Positions 53,737 through 61,786 of a stretch of DNA of 64,000 nucleotides are shown piece by piece (within the stretch, counting starts at the first letter, position 1; each line of letters opens with the position of its first letter). The notes below the pieces were generated by a model. The model was given only the letters and a program-made list of their open reading frames with translations, was not told the DNA's origin and made no database searches. Source of the DNA: Desulfobacteraceae bacterium (GTDB taxonomy: Bacteria; Desulfobacterota; Desulfobacteria; Desulfobacterales; Desulfosalsimonadaceae); contig JABZFM010000021.1 in the NCBI GenBank assembly GCA_014237465.1, positions 1 to 64,000 of the forward strand, written 5' to 3'. The translations under genes and the position numbers were made by a program.

Positions 53737-54869
53737 AATTTGTATTAATCGGTCCATCCTATCCTTTCAGGGGCGGAATTGCTCATTATACGACGTTGCT
53801 CAACCAATACCTTCAAAACCGGCATGATGTCCGGTTTTTTTCCTTTAAACGTCAGTATCCGCAATGGCTGTTTCCGGGAAAGACGGATATTGACCCCAGC
53901 AAAGAAAATATCAGCTCTCCGGGAACAGAAAGAATAATAGATTCGATAAATCCGCTTTCCTGGGTGATTGCTGCAAGGAAAATCATTCAATCTGATCCTG
54001 ATATCGTTATTTTTCCCTGGTGGGTATCGTTCTGGGCGCCGCAGTTTCTGTTTATTTCATTAATTGTAAAGCAGTTTTGCCGCGCAAAAATTCTTTTTAT
54101 CTGTCATAATGTTGTCGCGCATGAATCCATGTTTTTTGACAAACTATTGACAGGCATGGTGTTTCGGCAGGGTGATTTTTTTGTCGTTCATTCGGGCGAG
54201 GACAAGCGGAACCTTTTACAGATGATTCCGGGTGCCAACGTAAAAAAGAATGTTCATCCAATCTATGATGTATTTAAAATATCGACTCAGAAATTAAAGG
54301 CACGCAATAAGAAATCTGGATTAACAGGGCACGTTTTATTGTTTTTTGGATTTGTAAGAGAATATAAGGGGTTGAAATATCTTTTTGAAGCGATGCCGGA
54401 AATATTGAAAGATATGCCGGCCACATTAATGGTTGTCGGTGAATTCTGGAAAGATAAAACAAAGTATCTGGATTTAATCAAGTCACTTGCTATTGAAGAT
54501 CATGTTGTCATTGTGGATGAATATATCCCGAATGAATCTGTCGGGGAGTATTTTAGTGCAGCGGATGTGGTGGTTCAGCCTTATGTTTCTGCTACAGGGA
54601 GCGGGGTGGTTCAAATAGCATTCGGATTTAATAAGCCGGTAATTGCGACAAATGTCGGATGTCTACCGGAAGTGGTGCGTGATGGTGAGACCGGATATCT
54701 GATAGCGCCGCGATCTCCATCAGAAATAGCTGAAGCGGTGATTAAATTTTTTAAGGAAAATAACGGCCCGGTGTTTTCCGAAAATATTAAAAAAGAAAAA
54801 TACCGGTTTTCATGGGATCGTTTGGTGGATGTGATTGAATCATTTATACCTGATAAGGGGCCCAATTGA
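53733..54869 (+). CDS. GT4-type glycosyltransferase
   Basis: MKFVLIGPSYPFRGGIAHYT opens a GT-B N-terminal domain. HVLLFFGFVREYKGLKYLFE and VVQPYVSATGSGVVQIAFGF with NVGCLPEVVRDGETGYLI are the donor-binding motifs of Glycos_transf_1. It overlaps genes on both sides by four bases and thus forms a tightly coupled trio (52774-55783). Confidence 0.87.
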   Translation: MKFVLIGPSYPFRGGIAHYTTLLNQYLQNRHDVRFFSFKRQYPQWLFPGKTDIDPSKENISSPGTERIIDSINPLSWVIAARKIIQSDPDIVIFPWWVSFWAPQFLFISLIVKQFCRAKILFICHNVVAHESMFFDKLLTGMVFRQGDFFVVHSGEDKRNLLQMIPGANVKKNVHPIYDVFKISTQKLKARNKKSGLTGHVLLFFGFVREYKGLKYLFEAMPEILKDMPATLMVVGEFWKDKTKYLDLIKSLAIEDHVVIVDEYIPNESVGEYFSAADVVVQPYVSATGSGVVQIAFGFNKPVIATNVGCLPEVVRDGETGYLIAPRSPSEIAEAVIKFFKENNGPVFSENIKKEKYRFSWDRLVDVIESFIPDKGPN

Positions 54870-55783
54870 ACTTTAACTCAAAAGAAATTCAGAGATTTGT
54901 TTCAGGGTTTCATGATGATTCGACCAGACATCATGAAGTCAGGAATTTGAGTCCTAAGATTTCAATTGTCGTGCCTTCATTTAACCAGGGGCGTTTTTTA
55001 GAACGCACCATACTGTCCATTCTCAATCAGAATTATCCTGCTATTGAGTTGATAATTATTGACGGCAGATCAACAGATCAAACTTTATCCATAATTCAGA
55101 AGTACGAAAAAAATATTTTTTACTGGATCTCTGAGCCGGATAATGGCCAATCCGAAGCTTTGAATAAGGGGTTCTTAAAAGCAACCGGTGATATTTATGG
55201 ATGGCAGAATAGTGATGATATATATTTGCCGGGGGCTTTCAATAAAGTTTCAAAAGTTTTTACAAATAATACAAATATTGAAGTCTGTTATGGTAACTGG
55301 TATACAATAAATGAAAAAGATCATATAATAAATAAGCATTACGCATTAAATCACCGAATCCCTCATTATCCTTATGAAAACCTGGATGCCTTTAATCAGA
55401 CCATATTTTGGAAACATTCAGCGCATAAGCGGTTGGGAAACTTTGATCCGAACCTGTATCAATTGATGGATAATGATTTTATAATTAAATTGTTATTAAA
55501 TGAGGGGCCTTCAAAATTTTATAAAACTGATGCATTTCTGGGCGCGTTCAGAAATCATGAAGAACAGAAGACGGATAACAGCCGGTCCACGCAGAAATAT
55601 TTTGACGAAGAAGAATATCTGGTCCGGAAATATAATTTTAAACCTGCAGATTCAATAATCGGAAAATATTACCGCTTAAGATACCGGCTTGCTCAATTAT
55701 TTGAATCACTGAAGGATGGCGGTGTATCATATATGTTAAAACGATTTGTGGTTGAATATAAACGCAGGGGACGATTTATTTAG
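54866..55783 (+). CDS. Family 2 glycosyltransferase
   Basis: ISIVVPSFNQGRFLERTILS, LIIIDGRSTDQTLSI, ISEPDNGQSEALNKGFLKAT and GWQNSDDIYLPGAF give a family 2 enzyme with N-S-D-D at the metal site. The start is TTG 54866, four bases into the previous stop (TTGA), behind AAGGGG. It ends 54 bases before coaBC and closes the glycan cluster. Confidence 0.85.
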   Translation: MNFNSKEIQRFVSGFHDDSTRHHEVRNLSPKISIVVPSFNQGRFLERTILSILNQNYPAIELIIIDGRSTDQTLSIIQKYEKNIFYWISEPDNGQSEALNKGFLKATGDIYGWQNSDDIYLPGAFNKVSKVFTNNTNIEVCYGNWYTINEKDHIINKHYALNHRIPHYPYENLDAFNQTIFWKHSAHKRLGNFDPNLYQLMDNDFIIKLLLNEGPSKFYKTDAFLGAFRNHEEQKTDNSRSTQKYFDEEEYLVRKYNFKPADSIIGKYYRLRYRLAQLFESLKDGGVSYMLKRFVVEYKRRGRFI

Positions 55784-55837
55784 AGAGTTGTGGTAATATA
55801 ATTTTTTATTTGATTACAAAACAAGGTTGGTTCTTTG

Positions 55838-57061
55838 ATGAAAAGTATAATTGAAGGGAAAAATATCATTCTCTGCGTTTGCGGCGGAATCGCGGCTTAC
55901 AAAAGTGTGGAACTGTTGAGGCTGTTTCAAAAAGCCGGGGCGGATGTGAACGTGGTCATGACCGGCAATGCGGAACATTTTGTGGGTTCCATGACATTTG
56001 AAGCCATATCCGGTCATCCGGTGTTCAAGGGAATGTACGGCGGTCACCCGGATGCGGACATGCGGCATATCGTCTGGGCTGAAGAAGCCGATGCGGTGGT
56101 GATTGCCCCGGCAACTGCCAATATTATCGGAAAACTGGCTAACGGAATCGCGGACGACGCCATGACCACACTTATGCTGGCGGTCACAGCGCCAAAGATC
56201 GTATGCCCTTCAATGAATACGAACATGTATGAGAACCGCGTGGTTCAGAGAAACCTGGATACCCTTGAAGGGGATGGGTTTATTATTGTTGATCCCGGGG
56301 AAGGGGAGCTGGCCTGCGGCGCGGTGGGTGCCGGACGACTACCGGAGCCGGATTATATTTTTGATCGGGTGGCCAATATCTTTTTCTCGAAAGATTTTAA
56401 AGACAGGAAGGTGGTTGTATCTGCCGGCCCCACGAGAGAAGCCATTGATCCGGTGCGCTTTGTCAGTAATCCGTCTTCCGGAAAAATGGGATATGCGGTG
56501 GCAAAAGCCGCAGCTGACAGGGGAGCTGACGTCATTCTGGTTTCCGGGCCCACAGCTCTTAAGGCTCCTTTTGGCGTCAGCAGGATCGACGTGGTGACAG
56601 CCGGTGAAATGGCGGATGCTGTTTTTGAGCAGATGGATCATGCGGATATTATTATCAAGGTTGCGGCTGTTTCAGATTATACGCCATCAGAAAAAGCGGA
56701 CCATAAAATTAAAAAGGGAGAGAGCGGCATTTCCATAACAATGGAAAGAACCGTTGATATTTTAGCGGAACTGGGCAAGCGAAAAAAACATCAGTTCCTT
56801 GTCGGATTTGCAGCTGAAACCCAGAACTTGAAAGAAAATGCGGTTGATAAACTGAACAGGAAAAACCTGGACATGATTGCGGGCAATCTTGTCGGTGATC
56901 CGTTATCCGGGTTTAATGCAGATACCAATAAAATTAACCTTTTTTATAAAGACGGGAGCATGGAGGAACTGCCGGTGATGGATAAGGATTCTGCAGCGCA
57001 TGTGCTGCTGGATAGAATTGTCAGTCGGATTATGACGACGAACACAGAGCAAAAACTTTAA
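55838..57061 (+). CDS. coaBC: Bifunctional phosphopantothenoylcysteine decarboxylase/synthase
   Basis: The N-terminal CoaC flavoprotein part has VCGGIAAYKSVELLRLFQ, DADMRHIVWAEEADAVVIAP (active-site His) and CPSMNTNMYENRVVQRN (substrate Asn-containing PxMNxxMW-like motif). The CoaB part begins near residue 188 (VVVSAGPTREAIDPVRFVSN, SSGKMGYAVA), with AAVSDYTPSEKADHKIKKG and the C-terminal NLVGDPLSGFNADTNKINLF. It makes 4'-phosphopantetheine from phosphopantothenate and cysteine for coenzyme A. Length 407 is normal. The ATG at 55838 is preferred to the TTG three bases earlier. Confidence 0.95.
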   Translation: MKSIIEGKNIILCVCGGIAAYKSVELLRLFQKAGADVNVVMTGNAEHFVGSMTFEAISGHPVFKGMYGGHPDADMRHIVWAEEADAVVIAPATANIIGKLANGIADDAMTTLMLAVTAPKIVCPSMNTNMYENRVVQRNLDTLEGDGFIIVDPGEGELACGAVGAGRLPEPDYIFDRVANIFFSKDFKDRKVVVSAGPTREAIDPVRFVSNPSSGKMGYAVAKAAADRGADVILVSGPTALKAPFGVSRIDVVTAGEMADAVFEQMDHADIIIKVAAVSDYTPSEKADHKIKKGESGISITMERTVDILAELGKRKKHQFLVGFAAETQNLKENAVDKLNRKNLDMIAGNLVGDPLSGFNADTNKINLFYKDGSMEELPVMDKDSAAHVLLDRIVSRIMTTNTEQKL

Positions 57062-57064
57062 TTA

Positions 57065-57096
57065 GCCGCAGACACACGCAGATGAGCGCAGACAAA
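57065..57096 (+). repeat. Left arm of inverted repeats around the GxxExxY gene
   Basis: GCCGCAGACACACGCAGATG followed by AGCGCAGACAAA. The start codon of the GxxExxY gene (57082) lies inside this arm. An inverted copy follows the gene (57472-57500) and a direct copy stands just after (57510-57541). Confidence 0.88.
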
Positions 57097-57468
57097 GAAA
57101 TTAATAATCTCACATATCAAATTAATGGCGCAATTTTTCAAGTCAGCCGTACCCTTGGCGCTGGGTTTCTGGAAAAGGTATATGAAAAAGCGCTGCTGAT
57201 TGAATTACGTGAAAGGGGTTTAAAAGCTGAAAGTCAGGCCCCAATTAAGATTTCATATAAAGGGCAAGCTGTTGGTGAGTATTTTGCCGATATTCTTGTT
57301 TGTAACAAAATTATTATAGAATTGAAATGTGTTGAGAATTTTAGCAAATTAAATGAAGCACAGATTTTAAACTATTTGAAAGCAACGGGACTCCAAGTCG
57401 GTCTTTTGGTAAATTTTAAATATCCAAAGGCTGAAATTAAACGCATGGTTTTGGGTCTGAAAGAATAA
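57082..57468 (+). CDS. GxxExxY-family protein (PDDEXK-like)
   Basis: Residues 20-36 carry LGAGFLEKVYEKALLIEL, the GFLEKVY (GxxExxY) signature. ADILVCNKIIIELKCVENFS resembles the D..ExK core of the PDDEXK nuclease fold. 128 residues is the usual length. The gene starts within a repeat arm and is followed by an inverted copy, so gene and repeats form one cassette of a kind often dispersed in environmental bacterial genomes. The biological role of the family is not established. Confidence 0.85.
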   Translation: MSADKEINNLTYQINGAIFQVSRTLGAGFLEKVYEKALLIELRERGLKAESQAPIKISYKGQAVGEYFADILVCNKIIIELKCVENFSKLNEAQILNYLKATGLQVGLLVNFKYPKAEIKRMVLGLKE

Positions 57469-57471
57469 ATC

Positions 57472-57541
57472 ATCTGCGTTTATCCGCGTGTGTCTGCGGC
57501 AAATTATTAGCCGCGGACACACGCAGATGGACGCAGATAAA
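57472..57541. repeat. Right-hand repeat copies of the GxxExxY cassette
   Basis: 57472-57500 (ATCTGCGTTTATCCGCGTGT plus GTCTGCGGC) is inverted relative to the left arm. 57510-57541 (GCCGCGGACACACGCAGATG plus GACGCAGATAAA) is direct. The two face each other across nine bases and can fold into a long hairpin just downstream of the gene. Confidence 0.88.
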
Positions 57542-57589
57542 AGTATTGATGATCTAACATAATTTTTAAATGCAACAGGTGCCTAATTT

Positions 57590-58327
57590 TTGAAGAATAA
57601 AAAACCCGATAAACATCCGGTTGATGCAATATTTGAAGGGCTTACCGCTCACCTGAAATTTCTTTCGGAACTTGGCTGTGCGGGGATGGAGTGCTCGGAT
57701 AAAAGTCTTGAAACCATTCAAAGCTGGGGTGCTGCAGAGATAAAGGAAAACAGGTTTTCATCCGGAATATACAGTAATTTCATAAAATGCCGGGATTGTT
57801 CGTTGTTAAAAGATCCTAAACAGATCGTCTGTGGGGACGGAAATCAAAAAGCGCGCCTGGCCATTGTCGGCGGGGTTGCCAGTCCGGATGACATGCAGGC
57901 AGGAAAGCCATACAGCGGCAAAGCGGGAGATCTTTTAAATAAAATTCTTGTGGCGATGAACCTGACACGGGATCAGGTTTATATTACACATGCCGTAAAG
58001 TGCTGCCTGCCGGCAAATCAAAAACCGAAAATCACAGATGTCAATACTTGCAGGTCGTATCTCGATAAGGAACTCAGGTTGGTAAAGCCGGATGTTATTT
58101 GTGCGTTTGGCGAAATTGCAGCTATGTCCTTGCTTGAAACCTCGGTACCGCTCTCCAGGCTTCGGGGATATTTTCATGATTACAGAGGAATGCGAGTGAT
58201 GCCGACATATTCACCGGAGTATCTGATCCAAAACACGGAGGCCAAGCGGGTTGTGTGGGAGGATCTCAAGCAGGTGATTGGTGAGATGGAAATACTTGCG
58301 AGCGTAAATAAAAGAATTGACAGATAA
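57590..58327 (+). CDS. Uracil-DNA glycosylase family 4-like protein with altered active site
   Basis: Four cysteines in the family-4 pattern (C67 and C70 in KCRDCSLL, then AVKCCLPAN and VNTCRSYL) suggest the 4Fe-4S cluster is kept. KPYSGKAGDLLNKIL is the conserved GRAGxLL-type helix. The catalytic segment, normally GEAPGxxED, reads VGGVASPDD, and the normal HPxxLLR end motif reads TYSPEYLIQN. The key acidic and uracil-binding residues are therefore changed, so activity may differ from canonical UDG. The start is TTG 57590. The N-terminal 55 residues have no recognised domain. It follows coaBC as in related genomes, aside from the inserted cassette. Confidence 0.78.
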   Translation: MKNKKPDKHPVDAIFEGLTAHLKFLSELGCAGMECSDKSLETIQSWGAAEIKENRFSSGIYSNFIKCRDCSLLKDPKQIVCGDGNQKARLAIVGGVASPDDMQAGKPYSGKAGDLLNKILVAMNLTRDQVYITHAVKCCLPANQKPKITDVNTCRSYLDKELRLVKPDVICAFGEIAAMSLLETSVPLSRLRGYFHDYRGMRVMPTYSPEYLIQNTEAKRVVWEDLKQVIGEMEILASVNKRIDR

Positions 58328-58393
58328 ATAGATTTTTTACATAGCCTAACTATATGTATTGATATATATTGCTAATTAAAGGAGGAGTTCTTT

Positions 58394-58582
58394 ATGGCAA
58401 CGCAAAAAATAAATATAATAAATTATTTGGATGAAAAAGATAAAAGCAAAATTTTGTTCTTTGCCGAAGTTCTTTTTAAACATTCAAAATATGAAAAATT
58501 AAGAACGGAACTCGAGGTTCGGCGAAAAGAAATAAGAGAGAGCAATATCATTTCTCATGAAAATTTCTGGCAGGATTTTTAA
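58394..58582 (+). CDS. Probable antitoxin of a RelE-type pair
   Basis: A 62-residue charged protein (MATQKINIINYLDEKDKSKI, then VRRKEIRESNIISHENFWQD) with no strong domain match, preceded by a strong ribosome site AAAGGAGGAG nine bases from the ATG. Its stop overlaps the toxin start by one base (TAATG). By position it is the antitoxin. Confidence 0.65.
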   Translation: MATQKINIINYLDEKDKSKILFFAEVLFKHSKYEKLRTELEVRRKEIRESNIISHENFWQDF

Positions 58583-58836
58583 TGTTTGAGATTTTTTATG
58601 CTAAAAGCGTGGCTAAAGATATAAAACGTGTTGATGGGAATACTCTACACAAGATAAAAAAAAACATTGAAGGGTTGAAGAATTTTCCAGACATAAGCAA
58701 CATTAAAAAATTGTCGGCACATCCGTTGGCAGATTTTCGGTTAAGAGTAGGAGAATACCGGATTCTTTTTGATGTTGACTGGAATGAAAAAATAATTTTT
58801 ATATTGAAAATTGGTCATCGGAAAGATGTTTATTGA
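58582..58836 (+). CDS. RelE/ParE-superfamily toxin
   Basis: 84 residues: MFEIFYAKSVAKDIKRVDGN, LKNFPDISNIKKLSAHPLAD and DFRLRVGEYRILFDVDWNEK are RelE/YafQ-type features (LxxHPLxxxRxRVGxYRxxF). It ends IGHRKDVY, with a late His-Arg-Tyr set. It likely cleaves mRNA on the ribosome and is held in check by the upstream protein. The pair is recently inserted or locally maintained between the UDG-like gene and a Rho_N-type gene. Confidence 0.85.
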   Translation: MFEIFYAKSVAKDIKRVDGNTLHKIKKNIEGLKNFPDISNIKKLSAHPLADFRLRVGEYRILFDVDWNEKIIFILKIGHRKDVY

Positions 58837-59046
58837 TAATTATTTTACGACATGTAAATTCTTTGAAAGCCGAATAAGTGAACCGATTATATTCCGAATG
58901 TGCTATATAAATATTCATTGACAATCCATAAAAAGATTGCTTTAAAAAATAATAATTCAAGTAGTTATATCACATGGCGGGGGCGGCTGGCCTCCGCTTT
59001 GTATTTTTTTGGAACATAAAAAATAGAAAGGAGTTAAAAGAGGCAT

Positions 59047-59376
59047 ATGGGTAATGAAAAAAAACAGACCAAAGAAAAATCACTTGAAAAAATGACTGCT
59101 ACTGAACTCCGTGATATTGCAAAAGAATTACCGGATATTACCGGCGCTCACGGAATGAAAAAAGTCGAGCTGCTTACAGCTATTAAAAAGGCAAAAGGAA
59201 TTGAAGATACCACTTCAAAAAAAGGCCCTGGTGCTTCGGTCCGGGACATTAAATTAAAAATCAAAGAATTAAAGAAACAGCGTGAAGAATTTAATGCTCA
59301 AAACAATAAAAAAATGGTCGGAATTTTCAAGCGGAGAATCAACAGGTTAAAGAAACAGACGCGGAAAGCCGGATAA
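59047..59376 (+). CDS. Small Rho_N/SAP-like domain protein
   Basis: Residues 12-55 (SLEKMTATELRDIAKELPDI, GMKKVELLTAIKKAKG) match the Rho termination factor N-terminal helix-extended-loop-helix domain, a nucleic-acid binder. Residues 65-109 form a lysine-rich coiled coil (VRDIKLKIKELKKQREEFNA). It is probably a nucleic-acid-binding regulator. AAAGGAG sits upstream of the ATG. The 210-base gap before it holds GC-rich GGCGGGGGCGGCTGGCC, otherwise nothing recognised. Confidence 0.75.
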   Translation: MGNEKKQTKEKSLEKMTATELRDIAKELPDITGAHGMKKVELLTAIKKAKGIEDTTSKKGPGASVRDIKLKIKELKKQREEFNAQNNKKMVGIFKRRINRLKKQTRKAG

Positions 59377-59406
59377 ATTTAAATGTAAGAAAGAGGTGCC
59401 CGGTTG

Positions 59407-59979
59407 ATGATCCATCCGTCGGAATTGGCGTTTGACATTGATGGTGTGATTGCAGACACCATGACATTATTTATTGATATTGCCGGAAAAAATTTCGGGA
59501 TTCATGATATTCGGTATGAAGATATCAAAGAATACAGTCTGCACGGAATCGCCGGTATTGATGCGCTGACTATGGTGAAAATCATTGATTGCATCCTGGG
59601 AGGAAAATATTCCGGCACCCTGGATCCTCTGGACGGCGCTCCGGCAGTTTTGCAGAAGTTGAATCAGAAACACTGTCCCACACTTTTTGTGACGGCTCGG
59701 CCGGATGCGGACCAGGCCAGGGAGTGGATATTAAATACATTGTCCCTTGCGCAGGAATGTTTTGAAGTTGTTGCTACCGGGTCTTTTGATGATAAGCGGG
59801 AAGTCCTTTTAAGCAGGGGAATTAAGTATTTTGTTGAGGACCGGTTGGAGACCTGTTTTACATTAAGTAAAGCCGGTATTCATCCCATTGTTTTCAAGCA
59901 GCCGTGGAATCGAAAGCCGCATCCTTTTTGCGAGGTTGAAAACTGGCAGGAACTTGAATCTTTGATTTTTTTGGGTTGA
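59407..59979 (+). CDS. HAD-superfamily hydrolase, nucleotidase-like
   Basis: LAFDIDGVIADTMTLFIDIA (residues 8-27) is the DxD nucleophile motif I, LFVTARPDADQAREWIL is motif II (Thr) and KYFVEDRLETC is motif IV (acidic). This matches NT5C/YqfW-type HAD phosphatases acting on nucleotides. GAGGTG lies ten bases upstream. It follows the Rho_N gene by 30 bases. Physiological substrate unknown. Confidence 0.8.
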   Translation: MIHPSELAFDIDGVIADTMTLFIDIAGKNFGIHDIRYEDIKEYSLHGIAGIDALTMVKIIDCILGGKYSGTLDPLDGAPAVLQKLNQKHCPTLFVTARPDADQAREWILNTLSLAQECFEVVATGSFDDKREVLLSRGIKYFVEDRLETCFTLSKAGIHPIVFKQPWNRKPHPFCEVENWQELESLIFLG

Positions 59980-60089
59980 GCGATTGTTGAGGTTGCCGCA
60001 TATACAAGGAAAATGCTTTTCCGCTATAGGCGTTTATGCGGTGATGCATTTGACGCAGTAGATGCGGTGAGATCGGCAATGCCGAAGGG

Positions 60090-60161
60090 TTTTAAATTTT
60101 GAACCATAAAAAATAGGTCAACATCCTTAATTTAAAAAAATAATTTTTTCAAAATTTAAAA
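60090..60161. repeat. Perfect 14-base inverted repeat before xerC
   Basis: TTTTAAATTTTGAA (60090-60103) and TTCAAAATTTAAAA (60148-60161) are exact reverse complements across 44 bases in the 206-base gap before xerC. It could be a terminator-like stem, a regulator site or simply AT-rich symmetry. No gene is seen here. Confidence 0.5.
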
Positions 60162-60185
60162 CGCTCAATTTAGGATTGAGTTTGA

Positions 60186-61130
60186 ATGAACTATACTTCA
60201 TTAAAACAATTATTAGATACATTTGTGGATTTTCTTTCCACGGAGAAAGGGTATTCTGAAAATACCTGCCGGGCATATACCAATGACCTGGAGGATTTTA
60301 TTGCATATTTTTTAACGAACCGGGCGCTGGCAATAACAGATGATGATGAAAAAGATATTGATACCCAGGATGTTGCTGCCGTGAGCGGATTGATCATACG
60401 AAGCTATCTCGGTTTTTTGCATAAGCGGAACATTAAAAAATCATCAGTGGCCCGGAAGCTGTCATCCATTCGATCTTTTTTAAAATTCCTGGAAAGACAC
60501 GGGGTGATTTCAGAAAACCCGGCAACTTCCGTGATAACCCCGAAACAGGATAAGCCGATCCCCAGGTATCTGACGGTTGATGATATGTTCCGGCTTCTGG
60601 ATTCCATCAAAACAGATAACCTGACCGGTAAAAGGAACCGGGCATTGTTGGAAACAATGTATTCCACAGGTATCCGCGTTTCTGAACTGGTGGGGCTGAA
60701 CGTGGGGGATGTGGAATTTTCAGGAAAGGTTATCCGGGTGACCGGAAAAGGCAATATGGAACGGATTGTTCCGATTGGTCAAAAATCATTGGAGTTTATC
60801 AAGGATTACCGGAAAGGCCTCCACTTGCAAAAGGCGGTTCCGGTCAACCACAAAGGGGCGTTATTTTTAAATAGAAACAAAGGCCGGCTGACAGCGAGGT
60901 CGGTTGCCAGGATACTTGATAAATCCTCCCGAGAGGCAGGTTTGGCGATACCGGTAGCACCCCATGATCTAAGGCATTCATTTGCAACGCATATGCTGGA
61001 TGCCGGGCTTGATTTACGGGTAGTGCAGGAGTTACTCGGTCATAAGCAGCTGTCCACAACCCAGAAGTATACGCATGTCAGTATTGACCGCTTAATGGCG
61101 GCATATGATTCTGCGCACCCAAGGAAGTAA
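60186..61130 (+). CDS. xerC: Tyrosine recombinase XerC
   Basis: 314 residues. An N-terminal SAM-like core-binding domain ([33 protein letters not shown]) precedes the catalytic domain with [15 protein letters not shown] (Arg about 163), [14 protein letters not shown] (Lys), [15 protein letters not shown] (His-x-x-Arg about 259) and [16 protein letters not shown] (His and nucleophile Tyr about 295). It resolves chromosome dimers at dif together with XerD and FtsK. It is directly followed by hslV (two-base gap), a common arrangement. Confidence 0.9.
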   Translation: MNYTSLKQLLDTFVDFLSTEKGYSENTCRAYTNDLEDFIAYFLTNRALAITDDDEKDIDTQDVAAVSGLIIRSYLGFLHKRNIKKSSVARKLSSIRSFLKFLERHGVISENPATSVITPKQDKPIPRYLTVDDMFRLLDSIKTDNLTGKRNRALLETMYSTGIRVSELVGLNVGDVEFSGKVIRVTGKGNMERIVPIGQKSLEFIKDYRKGLHLQKAVPVNHKGALFLNRNKGRLTARSVARILDKSSREAGLAIPVAPHDLRHSFATHMLDAGLDLRVVQELLGHKQLSTTQKYTHVSIDRLMAAYDSAHPRK

Positions 61131-61132
61131 AA

Positions 61133-61678
61133 ATGATGAATTTTCATGGTACAACCATTCTTGCTGTCAGGCATAATGAAAAAGTGGCAATTGCCGGGGA
61201 CGGTCAGGTCACATTAAATAATTCGGTGGTGAAACATCATGCCAGAAAAGTCAGGCGGATCTACGATGACCGGATTGTCGTGGGGTTTGCCGGAGCGACA
61301 GCCGATGCTCTGACACTTTCCGAAAAACTTGAAAAAAAGCTGGAACGGTATAATGGGAATTTAATCCGCTCCGCAGTGGAGCTGGCCCGTGACTGGCGCA
61401 CGGATAAATATTTGCGCCGTCTGGAAGCTATGATGATAGCCGTGGATGCCTCGCAAATGCTCCTTATTTCAGGAAACGGAGATGTGATTGAGCCGGATGA
61501 AGGGTCAATTGCGATCGGTTCCGGCGGTATTGCGGCGCATGCTGCTGCAACAGCCCTTTTAAAGCATGCGGATGCCTTAAATTTAACTGCCCGTGACATT
61601 GTTGAGGAATCAATGAAGATCGCGGCCAGTGTTTGTGTTTTTACAAATGATGTTATTTGTATAGAAGAATTTGGATAA
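61133..61678 (+). CDS. hslV: ATP-dependent protease peptidase subunit HslV
   Basis: The propeptide MMNFHG precedes the catalytic Thr in [20 protein letters not shown], the proteasome-beta-like Ntn-hydrolase start. [20 protein letters not shown] and [14 protein letters not shown]-like sequence ([20 protein letters not shown]) agree with HslV. Length 181 is normal. It forms the proteolytic core with HslU. Two adjacent ATGs can serve as start (61133 or 61136). Confidence 0.95.
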   Translation: MMNFHGTTILAVRHNEKVAIAGDGQVTLNNSVVKHHARKVRRIYDDRIVVGFAGATADALTLSEKLEKKLERYNGNLIRSAVELARDWRTDKYLRRLEAMMIAVDASQMLLISGNGDVIEPDEGSIAIGSGGIAAHAAATALLKHADALNLTARDIVEESMKIAASVCVFTNDVICIEEFG

Positions 61679-61680
61679 TT

Positions 61681-61733
61681 AGGTAGAAGGTTTAAGGTAG
61701 AAGGCTGAAGGTGGAAGGTAGAAGGTAGAAGTT
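61681..61733 (+). repeat. Short direct repeats between hslV and hslU
   Basis: The 108-base gap contains a run built from GGTAGAAG-like 7-10-base units (AGGTAGAAGGTTTAAGGTAG, then AAGGCTGAAGGTGGAAGGTA and GAAGGTAGAAG). It splits an otherwise tight operon. Such runs can act as a soft mRNA spacer or simply mark slippage. Confidence 0.85.
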
Positions 61734-61786
61734 AAAATTTAAATTATAATTAAAAAACAGTGAAATAAAATTCGGATAATTAATAA

